The translations under genes were made by a program, and so were the position numbers. A DNA stretch of 35,192 bases. Source: Armatimonadota bacterium (lineage in GTDB: Bacteria; Armatimonadota; UBA5829; DTLH01). The notes below the pieces were generated by a model, which was not told the origin of the DNA, did not search any database, and saw nothing but the letters and a program-made list of their open reading frames with translations. Positions 1-6,473 of the stretch are shown piece after piece (position 1 is the stretch's first letter; every line of letters begins with the position of its first letter). The DNA lies in contig JAKPFN010000078.1 of NCBI GenBank assembly GCA_029551395.1, positions 1 to 35,192 on the forward strand, in the 5' to 3' direction.

Positions 1-427
1 GGCCTCCAGGCTTTTGGGTGATGAAATCGGCTGCAACCTGAACTTCAGACACTGCATTGGGAACAGTAAATGCAAAACCGGCGAGTTCCATAGCGGGAAG
101 GTCGTTTAAGTCGTCTCCGATGTAAGCGATCTCTTCCATTGCAAGGTTTTTCCGAGCGGCTATACTGCGGAGCGCAGCGGACTTCAGCCTCTGCCCCTGG
201 TGTAACTCAACAACACGCAGTGAGCGAGCACGCTGGGCAACCGAATCAGACACATTTCCGGTAATCCAGGCAATCTCAAGTCCAACAGACAGAGCCAACC
301 GGATTCCAAGGCCATCGAGCACGTTGAAAACCTTTATTTCCCCGGCTGGCCCGAAAATCATGGAGCCATCGGTCAGCACTCCATCCACATCCATCGCGAG
401 CAGTTTTATCTGCTTCAACTTATCCAT
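1..427 (-). CDS. kdsC: 3-deoxy-D-manno-octulosonate-8-phosphate phosphatase, 3' part missing
   Basis: Kdo-8-phosphate phosphatase, a HAD-superfamily enzyme that removes the phosphate from Kdo-8-P to give Kdo for the lipopolysaccharide core. About 142 residues are present out of roughly 170 usual for the family; the gene runs off the left edge of the window. Visible motifs: the HAD nucleophile motif DVDGVLTDG (residues 13-21), a threonine-containing second motif (WITGN) and the metal-binding GDDLNDL near residue 105. It ends in a QKPGG-like stretch typical of the KdsC C-terminus. The ATG at 425-427 gives the standard N-terminus. It follows kdsD on the same strand with a 23-nt gap, so the two form an operon for consecutive Kdo steps. 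The small C0-type HAD without a cap fits KdsC better than other HAD phosphatases. Confidence 0.9.
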   Translation of the reverse strand, partial: MDKLKQIKLLAMDVDGVLTDGSMIFGPAGEIKVFNVLDGLGIRLALSVGLEIAWITGNVSDSVAQRARSLRVVELHQGQRLKSAALRSIAARKNLAMEEIAYIGDDLNDLPAMELAGFAFTVPNAVSEVQVAADFITQKPGG

Positions 428-450
428 ACTTTTGAGCTTAAATCCTAACT

Positions 451-1449
451 CTAGAAGATTCCAGCCTGCACAAGGTCTTTCATCATCAGCAAGCCTACCG
501 GTCGGCCATCTTCATCCAAAACAGGAATTTCTCCAATCTGTTTGCCTGCAATATCCATCTGCTTGAGGCCTTCCGCAGCCAGCCTGTTCGGGCTGATTGT
601 TCTTGGTTGGCGGGTCATGATATCTGATGCTTTTAGCTGCAGTGCGGACTCATCTTTAAGCAGCGCGCGGCGGATATCTCCATCTGTTATGAACCCGGAC
701 AGCATCCCGTCTGTATCCACAACACAAGCTGATCCTGCATGGGCTTTGGTGATGCTGAACAGCACATCGCGCACCAGGGCGTCCTCTGAAACTACAGCAA
801 TCGCGTCTCCTGTCCGCATTACATCGGATACCCGCAGCAGAAGCCTTCTGCCAAGCGAACCAGCCGGATGTATTTTTGCGAAATCCTCTTTGGTGAACCT
901 GCGGACCTGCATAACAGCAAGCGCAAGGGCATCCCCAAGCGCCAGCATAGCCGTTGTACTGGCTGTAGGGGCTAGATTGAACGGACATGCTTCACGTTCG
1001 ACGTTGACATCCAGCACTGATTGAGAATACCTTGCCAGTGTGGACTCCAGATTGCCTACAATCGAGATTATATCGACACCAATCCGCGCAATTACCGGAA
1101 GGATGCTCACCAGTTCGTCAGACTCTCCGCTGTAGGAAAGCGCCAGAAGCACATCATCCTGAGTCAGCACTCCAAGGTCGCCATGAACACCCTCAGCCGG
1201 ATGCAGGAAAACCGATGGAGTGCCAGTGCTAGAAAAAGTACCGGCAAGTTTCCGGCCGATTGCGCCTGATTTGCCCATCCCTGTGATAACCAATCGGCCC
1301 TTGCAGCCGACTATCAACTCTACAGCACGCACGAAATCGTCACCCAGCCGGGAGCTGAGCGCAGCTACTGCTGAGGATTCGATTTCCAGGACTTCTTTTG
1401 CTCTTATGAGCACGCTTGTTTTGTCTATCTGTTGCAATTCTTTATTCAT
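451..1449 (-). CDS. kdsD: Arabinose-5-phosphate isomerase (SIS domain plus two CBS domains)
   Basis: Converts ribulose-5-phosphate to arabinose-5-phosphate, the first committed step to Kdo. The protein has 332 residues, the usual length (about 330). An N-terminal SIS sugar-isomerase domain spans about residues 35-170, with a glycine/serine-rich phosphosugar site (TGMGKSGAIGRK, then LSYSGESDEL). Two CBS domains follow at about 205-265 and 270-330 (SDVMRTGDAI and SDIMTRQP openings). It lies 23 nt upstream of kdsC. The ATG at 1447-1449 has no Shine-Dalgarno; a perfect TATAAT ends 8 nt before it, suggesting a leaderless transcript. The fused SIS-CBS layout matches KdsD/GutQ, and the kdsC neighbour favours KdsD. 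Confidence 0.93.
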   Translation of the reverse strand: MNKELQQIDKTSVLIRAKEVLEIESSAVAALSSRLGDDFVRAVELIVGCKGRLVITGMGKSGAIGRKLAGTFSSTGTPSVFLHPAEGVHGDLGVLTQDDVLLALSYSGESDELVSILPVIARIGVDIISIVGNLESTLARYSQSVLDVNVEREACPFNLAPTASTTAMLALGDALALAVMQVRRFTKEDFAKIHPAGSLGRRLLLRVSDVMRTGDAIAVVSEDALVRDVLFSITKAHAGSACVVDTDGMLSGFITDGDIRRALLKDESALQLKASDIMTRQPRTISPNRLAAEGLKQMDIAGKQIGEIPVLDEDGRPVGLLMMKDLVQAGIF

Positions 1450-1457
1450 CCCGTTGC

Positions 1458-1463
1458 ATTATA
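1458..1463 (-). promoter_or_regulatory. -10 box of kdsD, leaderless arrangement
   Basis: A perfect TATAAT on the minus strand ends 8 nt before the kdsD ATG. No good -35 box lies 16-18 nt upstream and there is no Shine-Dalgarno in the interval. The spacing would place transcription start at or within 2-3 nt of the A of ATG. This is inferred from position only. Confidence 0.5.
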
Positions 1464-1558
1464 ACAGAGGTTGAGGGTAACGGGCTAGGGTGCAAGATAG
1501 GGAGCAAGATATCTTTAAGATCATCTATTTGGACTGAAGCCCGAACGCGTAATAATCG

Positions 1559-1587
1559 TTGACTTTGAGGCTGTGGTATGGTAATAT
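1559..1587 (+). promoter_or_regulatory. Sigma-70-type promoter of tRNA-Met
   Basis: TTGACT at 1559-1564, a 17-nt spacer, then TAATAT at 1582-1587. The predicted start near 1594 is about 25 nt ahead of the tRNA 5' end. Confidence 0.65.
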
Positions 1588-1619
1588 TAACCTTGCGTGC
1601 CGATAAGGCCGACAACTGC

Positions 1620-1696
1620 GGCGGAGTACCTCAGCTGGTTAGAGGACCCGGCTCATACCCGGGGCGTCGTCGGTTCGAGTCCGACCTCCGCTACCA
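1620..1696 (+). tRNA. tRNA-Met (CAU), probably elongator
   Basis: A 77-nt cloverleaf with encoded CCA. The acceptor stem GGCGGAG/CTCCGCT closes with a G1-U72 wobble pair. The D stem is CCTC/GAGG with GG in its loop, and the anticodon stem CCCGG/CCGGG carries loop CTCATAC (anticodon CAT at 1654-1656). The variable loop is 5 nt; the T stem GTCGG/CCGAC carries TTCGAGT. The initiator hallmarks (unpaired position 1-72 and three G-C pairs GGG/CCC at 29-31/39-41) are absent, which favours elongator Met. A lysidine-modified tRNA-Ile(CAU) cannot be ruled out by sequence alone. Confidence 0.93.
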
Positions 1697-1701
1697 AAAC
1701 A

Positions 1702-1740
1702 AGGCATCCACCATCTTATTAGGCGGATGCCTTTATTTGT
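1702..1740 (+). terminator. Intrinsic terminator after tRNA-Met
   Basis: AGGCATCC (1702-1709) pairs with GGATGCCT (1725-1732), followed by a T-rich tail to 1740. It starts 6 nt after the tRNA CCA. Confidence 0.8.
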
Positions 1741-1785
1741 ATTCGGTCTGCTGTTTTGGTATCTCTATATTACAGGAACGCCAGA

Positions 1786-1814
1786 TTGAAAGTAACTAAT
1801 TGAGCTTGTACAAT
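1786..1814 (+). promoter_or_regulatory. Promoter without an obvious ORF
   Basis: TTGAAA at 1786-1791, a 17-nt spacer, then TACAAT at 1809-1814, close to the sigma-70 consensus. It lies after the tRNA terminator and points into about 300 nt with no convincing ORF. The predicted start is near 1821. Confidence 0.55.
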
Positions 1815-1820
1815 CTAATT

Positions 1821-1970
1821 ATCGAAACATAAAAAACCCTAAGCCGGCATCATAATCGGCATCACTGATATCAATCTTTCTATGCTTCGGGAACGCTAGA
1901 TTTGCACCAGTTAATCGGTCTTACGCAATCCAGTTCCCGAAGCCAAACGGTAGAACATATGGTTTTATCC
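1821..1970 (+). ncRNA. Candidate structured small RNA
   Basis: No coding signal, but strong pairing potential downstream of the promoter at 1786-1814. An 11-bp perfect inverted repeat, GCTTCGGGAAC (1884-1894) with GTTCCCGAAGC (1933-1943), encloses 38 nt in which GATTTGC and GCAATC can extend the stem. A possible outer stem joins the A-rich stretch at 1829-1838 with GGTTTTAT at 1961-1968. Between them lie two direct copies of CGGCATCA (1845-1852 and 1857-1864). The overall shape, a rod with an open centre, recalls 6S RNA, but I do not claim that family. Strand and ends are inferred from the promoter. Confidence 0.35.
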
Positions 1971-1999
1971 TTCGACTCTCTCCAGAACCTTGTACGTTA

Positions 2000-2073
2000 T
2001 GGCTAAACAAAAGCCCGCAGACACTACCTCACACTGCTATTCTACTAGCAGCCCGTGGTACTGCTGCGGGCTT
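2000..2073 (-). terminator. Terminator of the glycyl radical operon
   Basis: On the minus strand, a 10-bp stem AAGCCCGCAG/CTGCGGGCTT (2064-2073 with 2011-2020) is followed by a T-rich TTTTGTTT tail. The 43-nt loop contains a second hairpin, CTGCTA/TAGCAG (2034-2039 with 2046-2051). It lies 66 nt past the stop of the glycyl radical enzyme gene. Confidence 0.7.
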
Positions 2074-2138
2074 AACCTTGTTATATCACGATTTTTAGAC
2101 TATGCCAACGCCTGGTTGGCAAAATTTTTTAAAGCAGA

Positions 2139-4208
2139 TCAATTGCTTGTCGCATACAGATGCCTTTGGATTACGTGGTCCTGATACGGCGGGTCGAGTT
2201 CGCAGAAGTAGCCGCTCCAACCCCACACGCGCACGATCAGATTTTTGTACTTCTCCGGGTTGGCTTTCGCATCCAGAAGTGTCTGTGCATTCAGGCTGTT
2301 CAACTGCAACTGCTGGCAACCAAGCTGGGCAAATGTCCGAACAAGCATCGCAACCTTTTGGATCGATTCCTCGTCTCTGAATACCGTGTCCGAAAGCTCC
2401 ATCGTGATAGGTCCGCCGTTGCATATTCGCTGGTAATCTATCTTCGAATAAGACTGGAAAACGCTTATCGGGCCCCGAATCCTTGTTCCAGGCGCAGGAG
2501 CAAGGTTTGCGCTGAAGTATTCGCCAGATTTTCTTCCTTCCGCAGTAGCTCCTATCCTCGATGCCAGAGTGACATAGAACATAGCCGATCCGGAACCTGG
2601 TCTGACAATGCCGCCTCTCCCATTCTCTCCAAAAGCCTCGCAAGCATCAGCGAAGTAATCGAACAGCTTCACGAGTATCTCATCGGCAGCATCGTCGTTG
2701 TTGCCCACCTTCGGAGCTTCTTCAGCAAGCTTCTTTCGAAGTTCTTCATAACCTTCGTAGTTCGCTTCCAACGCCTTCAGAAGCTCTGCCGGTTCGATTG
2801 TCTTTTCTTCAAACACAAACTTCTTTACAGCCGCAAGCGCATCTGCAGCACTCGCAGAACACGCTCCATGGACGCCGAAATTGTTGTATTTCAGACCTTT
2901 TGAAAGATCGCGGCCGTTCTCAATACAGCCATCCATCAAAACTGAGTAAAACGGTCCCGGCGGCAGCTTCAGAGCATAGGACGGTCTGAGGTTATTCTCA
3001 ATCTGCTGATTAATATGCTCAGCGGTCCGTTTCATTATGCCGTTGAAGTCATCACCAGCAGCTAATCCTTCCCTGATTGCGGCATCGGCAGCATGCGGGA
3101 ACGAACAAACGGCTATATTGACGATCTCCATCCCCTTGCCAGGTATCACGAACTCCCAGCAGGCAGCAACCGAGTAGTCTCGGGCATCTTCAAGCTCATA
3201 ACCGTGGGCAACCAGTGCAGGTATCACCACATCATCATTGGCATACTGCGGGAAACCGAGGCCTTTCCGGGTTAACTCAGTAGCCAGACAAAGCAGGTCA
3301 AGGTCAGTCTTCGATGAGATCCTCAGGTTGATCTTGGGGTCTATCATCGAGATATCTCGCGCAGCTCTGAGCGCCATCCAGGTAAGCTCGTTGACAGCAT
3401 CCGTGCCGTCCCGCTTGACTCCACCGAGCACGATCGTCTGCCCGTTGTCTCCTTGTAGCGCCCCTGGGTAGATGTCGGCGTCCTTGTTCAGCGAGATGAA
3501 GAACTCAGCCAGCAGTTCCTCTGCAGACTGCTCGTCGAGCCTGCCGGACTCGATATCCGCCTGCAAATACGGCAGAAGGTATTGGTCAAGCCTGCCCAGC
3601 CCTACATGGTAATGGCTTGACAGCCACAGCGCTGCGTGGCAGAACCTGAGAGACTGCAGTGCCTCGTGGAATGTGCGCGGCGGATTGGCAGGAACATGCT
3701 CCAGAATGTCTGCAAGGTCTTCTCTGCCTACTTCGAGCGCCTTTGCAGCGTAGCGCTTTGCCAGGTCCAGCACTGCATCGATGGTCTCGATTGCGCAATC
3801 GAGGAATTCGACTGATTCAGGGTCGTCCTTGAACCTTTCTTTAGCCTCGATTGCTGCCTGTTTTCTGCCAAGCAGCCCCTGAGAGAGCACCATTCCCCAG
3901 TCTGCGCAGATGTTGTTGATCATATCCCAGGCGTGGACCGTCCGGCCGCTTTTTATCTCTTCCCACTCATCAGGAGTGAATACAGCCGACAACTTCGGCA
4001 GTGTGCGGGTGAAGACTATCCGCTCATCAGGCTCTATGACCGGTATTTCAGCCTCGCACATCCTACAGGCCAGCCTTGCTATGCGCTGCATCCAGGATAA
4101 TCCTTCGGCAGCACATTCTTCTGATATATCGGGAGGAGCAGCCTGACGGAAGCGTTTATGCTCCCTGTCACGGACTCTTCTTCTCATCTCTTCTAATCGT
4201 TCGTTCAT
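2139..4208 (-). CDS. Glycyl radical enzyme (PFL/dehydratase superfamily), unknown substrate
   Basis: An oxygen-sensitive enzyme that uses a backbone glycyl radical and a thiyl radical. At 689 residues it is shorter than well-known members (about 750-860). The C-terminal radical loop is clear: RVWGW at 660-664, with Gly663 the expected radical site, preceded by QLNSLNAQTLLDAK at about 635-648. The active-site cysteine is Cys350 in ACWEF with Glu352, i.e. the C-x-E pattern of eliminase/dehydratase-type enzymes rather than the Cys-Cys pair of true pyruvate formate-lyase. Its ATG overlaps the activase stop by 4 nt (ATGA), so the two are translationally coupled. Having the activase first is less common than the reverse. 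The substrate is unknown; a plain PFL assignment is not supported by the cysteine motif. Confidence 0.85.
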   Translation of the reverse strand: MNERLEEMRRRVRDREHKRFRQAAPPDISEECAAEGLSWMQRIARLACRMCEAEIPVIEPDERIVFTRTLPKLSAVFTPDEWEEIKSGRTVHAWDMINNICADWGMVLSQGLLGRKQAAIEAKERFKDDPESVEFLDCAIETIDAVLDLAKRYAAKALEVGREDLADILEHVPANPPRTFHEALQSLRFCHAALWLSSHYHVGLGRLDQYLLPYLQADIESGRLDEQSAEELLAEFFISLNKDADIYPGALQGDNGQTIVLGGVKRDGTDAVNELTWMALRAARDISMIDPKINLRISSKTDLDLLCLATELTRKGLGFPQYANDDVVIPALVAHGYELEDARDYSVAACWEFVIPGKGMEIVNIAVCSFPHAADAAIREGLAAGDDFNGIMKRTAEHINQQIENNLRPSYALKLPPGPFYSVLMDGCIENGRDLSKGLKYNNFGVHGACSASAADALAAVKKFVFEEKTIEPAELLKALEANYEGYEELRKKLAEEAPKVGNNDDAADEILVKLFDYFADACEAFGENGRGGIVRPGSGSAMFYVTLASRIGATAEGRKSGEYFSANLAPAPGTRIRGPISVFQSYSKIDYQRICNGGPITMELSDTVFRDEESIQKVAMLVRTFAQLGCQQLQLNSLNAQTLLDAKANPEKYKNLIVRVWGWSGYFCELDPPYQDHVIQRHLYATSN

Positions 4209-4960
4209 ACTACCTTTACCTCTATCCCCTGGATTTTGAACGGCTCAGGGTCCGCATTTAGCTCGCTATTTTCAATATAGTTAGGCTCAAACTCCATGCC
4301 GCAGGCACTGTATTTGCCTCCCGCAGCCTTGTTGTATGGGAGAAGGTCTACTCTGATTAACCCCGGTAGTCCGTGGACTGTCTTGGCGATATCCTCCAGG
4401 TTCTGTTTTGTATCGGTCACTCCCGGAACCAGCGGAACCCTCACTACAAAGGGTGTACCCATCTCAGACAACACTCGCAGGTTGCGCAGGATTGGATCAT
4501 TATACTGACCGGTATAATGCCTGTGAGCTTCCCGGTCGATTAATTTAATATCAAAGAACACCAGGTTACACCGGCCGGCAAGCAGGCGGAAATTCTCTTT
4601 AGAGCTGAACCCCGAAGTATCCAGCAGCACGTGTATATCATCCAGTTGGTCAATAACCTCGGCAACAAATTCAGCCTGAAGAAGCGGTTCTCCGCCTGAG
4701 AACGTGACTCCACCTTCATTTGCCCTTAAAATCTCTGCCTGACGGTTCAACAAGCCAGCAAGCTCATCAGATGTATATTCTTTACCCACTAACCGTTCTC
4801 CGGCTAATCCCTTCATAATCTGAGGTTTCGGAGAAATACCCTCCGGGTTGTGACACCAAGAGCACCTGAGCGGACATCCTTTCATGAACACTGTAGTCCT
4901 GATGCCCGGCCCGTCATGAACCGTAAATTCTCTTATGTCGAAAACTATCCCTGTATTCAT
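4205..4960 (-). CDS. Glycyl radical enzyme activating protein (radical SAM)
   Basis: Installs the glycyl radical on its partner using S-adenosylmethionine and a 4Fe-4S cluster. The protein has 251 residues. The radical SAM cysteines are Cys29, Cys33 and Cys36 (GCPLRCSWCHNPEG), followed by the SAM-contacting GGVTFSGGEPLLQ at about 103-115. No extra ferredoxin-type cysteine cluster follows the first motif, so it resembles the short PflA type, although its partner has a dehydratase-like C-x-E motif. It sits directly upstream of the enzyme gene with a 4-nt overlap. There is no clear Shine-Dalgarno before the ATG at 4958-4960. Confidence 0.9.
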   Translation of the reverse strand: MNTGIVFDIREFTVHDGPGIRTTVFMKGCPLRCSWCHNPEGISPKPQIMKGLAGERLVGKEYTSDELAGLLNRQAEILRANEGGVTFSGGEPLLQAEFVAEVIDQLDDIHVLLDTSGFSSKENFRLLAGRCNLVFFDIKLIDREAHRHYTGQYNDPILRNLRVLSEMGTPFVVRVPLVPGVTDTKQNLEDIAKTVHGLPGLIRVDLLPYNKAAGGKYSACGMEFEPNYIENSELNADPEPFKIQGIEVKVV

Positions 4961-4997
4961 AATTCGTTATATAAGTAGCTAACAGCCTACTGAGTTC

Positions 4998-5003
4998 ATT
5001 ATA
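4998..5003 (-). promoter_or_regulatory. Possible -10 box of the glycyl radical operon
   Basis: TATAAT on the minus strand about 37 nt upstream of the activase ATG. No consensus -35 sits at 16-18 nt. A second A/T-rich candidate (TATAAC) lies 5 nt before the ATG, so the true start site is uncertain. Confidence 0.3.
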
Positions 5004-5018
5004 TCAGAGAACTATAAA

Positions 5019-5064
5019 AATTGGGCATTACTGTCAAAACTGGGCAAGAAATAAATAGGAGAAA
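5019..5064 (+). repeat. Leader-like segment similar to the one before the prepilin gene
   Basis: It contains AATTGGGCATT (5019-5029), CTGTCAAA (5031-5038) and TAGGAGAAA (5056-5064) in the same order as 13351-13403, where the last word is the ribosome-binding site of the prepilin gene. Here an ATG follows at 5072 but opens only a 24-codon frame. Confidence 0.4.
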
Positions 5065-5120
5065 ACAGGGCATGAGTTGGCAAAAGAGACTTCGGATTCA
5101 ATCAACTGGCGTCTTTTTGC

Positions 5121-5149
5121 TTGACCATAACCTGCTTAGTTGGTAAAAT
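5121..5149 (+). promoter_or_regulatory. Sigma-70-type promoter of the gene at 5183
   Basis: TTGACC at 5121-5126, a 17-nt spacer, then TAAAAT at 5144-5149. The predicted start is about 27 nt before the GTG start codon. Confidence 0.65.
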
Positions 5150-5182
5150 ATTATTGTATTGTGACAAAATTTGGAGGAAGAA

Positions 5183-5950
5183 GTGCAAACAGGAATACAG
5201 TGGTTCGACAGGCTCCGGGATAGGCTGTTTGACTTTCAAAAATCCGAGCAGACTTCGTTGCCCGGACTCGATGATGTCAATCTGAAAGCCATTGCCGAAG
5301 ATCTGGAAGAGGCTGAACTACTTATCATAAAGCGTGAGGAAGCTGAAAGGCTGATTGCTGATGGAGAAGCTCCGCAGGACCTGAAAACAGCGTTTCATTT
5401 GCCGTTTGGCAGCATGTTTGTCCAGTTTGATGAGCCTGTTCAGATGCCCGGTGAGCGAGGCGGTCTACGCGGTATGCTTGTTACACAGCCGGATGACGCT
5501 TACCGCGTGCGTGTGTGGTTCGAAGAGCGCCGTGCAGCACTTAGACCCAGGTACGATTTCGAACTCAGCGGCAGTCAACTCCTCGAAGAGCCGCACAAGC
5601 GAATAGCCGACCTTCTTTACTGGATTGCAGGATATATAACATCACCAAACGTGCTTGCAATCAGGCACAACCGGCATCATAGTGTTGTAAAGAGGCATAT
5701 TATCGCAGGAAAACCTACCTTCAGCGGATTTTACACCTTTGAAGCAGTACCTGAGGCAAAACGAAGAGCTTATAGACGCAAACCAGGCGAGACAAAGCCC
5801 AGGTTGTCGAATGTTCACGGGCATTTCCGGCGGGCACACTGGCACAGGCTGCCTGCAAGCCCCAGGAAGGTATGGTATCCGACTACATGGGTCAGACCTT
5901 ACAAGCGGCGGATATCGGAAACTGAAGCGGACATCAAAACTGCGGCTTAA
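5183..5950 (+). CDS. Conserved-looking hypothetical protein with His/Arg/Trp-rich C-terminus
   Basis: Not recognised. The start is placed at GTG 5183 because GGAGG (5173-5177) lies 5 nt upstream; the in-frame TTG at 5171 would overlap that site. The product is about 255 residues and soluble, with no signal peptide or membrane segment. The N-terminal half is acidic and helical, the middle has beta-rich character, and the last 60 residues are strongly basic with a repeated H-x-R/H-W flavour (HGHFRRAHWHRLPASP) and a WVRP end. That tail resembles short H-R-W motifs I associate with uncharacterised phage and plasmid proteins, which hints at nucleic acid binding. It has its own promoter and stands alone. 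Confidence 0.7.
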   Translation: MQTGIQWFDRLRDRLFDFQKSEQTSLPGLDDVNLKAIAEDLEEAELLIIKREEAERLIADGEAPQDLKTAFHLPFGSMFVQFDEPVQMPGERGGLRGMLVTQPDDAYRVRVWFEERRAALRPRYDFELSGSQLLEEPHKRIADLLYWIAGYITSPNVLAIRHNRHHSVVKRHIIAGKPTFSGFYTFEAVPEAKRRAYRRKPGETKPRLSNVHGHFRRAHWHRLPASPRKVWYPTTWVRPYKRRISETEADIKTAA

Positions 5951-5955
5951 TAAAG

Positions 5956-5987
5956 TGCGGGCAGGTTACAAAAGTAAGCCACCCGCA
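5956..5987. terminator. Hairpin between convergent genes
   Basis: TGCGGG (5956-5961) pairs with CCCGCA (5982-5987), with an inner GTTAC/GTAAG stem. On the minus strand it is followed by CTTTATTA. It probably ends transcripts from both sides. Confidence 0.5.
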
Positions 5988-6026
5988 GAAAAACCAAGTG
6001 TTGGATTGATAGGGTGTTGATTTTGG

Positions 6027-6407
6027 TTAATATCCTGTCGGCACCCCAGCCAGCACCCGTCTGACAACAGTAACAACGCGGCGCTGAATGTAGGGCTTGG
6101 CACACAAATCGACAGCTCCTGCGCTCATAGCCTCAAGTGCCGAAGATTTCTCACCAGAACCGGCGCAGATTATCATCAACGCATCCGGGTCCTTACGGCG
6201 GATTTCCCGGATGGTGCAAACTCCATCAAGGTTCGGCATCCTTGCATCTACCATTACCAGGTCAGGACGAGTGCGCTCAAACATTTCGATAGCATCTCTT
6301 CCGTTGGATGCCTCACCGACTATGGAAAAACCACTGGAAAGAAGTATGTCTTTAAGCTCCATTCGATGCCGCATGCTGTCGTCTACAATCATTATCCTTT
6401 TGCCCAT
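6027..6407 (-). CDS. Single-domain response regulator (CheY-like)
   Basis: A stand-alone phosphorylatable receiver of 126 residues with no output domain. Asp9 and Asp10 form the acidic pocket (IMIVDDS), Asp54 is the phosphoacceptor (VMVDARMPN), and Lys104 is the conserved lysine (CAKPY). The usual Thr/Ser after strand 4 appears to be Cys81 (IICAG), which is unusual and may alter the switch. A GGGGGA Shine-Dalgarno lies just before the ATG. No histidine kinase or chemotaxis gene is nearby, so the partner is unknown. Confidence 0.88.
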   Translation of the reverse strand: MGKRIMIVDDSMRHRMELKDILLSSGFSIVGEASNGRDAIEMFERTRPDLVMVDARMPNLDGVCTIREIRRKDPDALMIICAGSGEKSSALEAMSAGAVDLCAKPYIQRRVVTVVRRVLAGVPTGY

Positions 6408-6473
6408 AAGATCCCCCAGGGTGTGTCTACTTACAATTCATAACAGAATTATCGGCATTTAAGCGGTTGAGAC

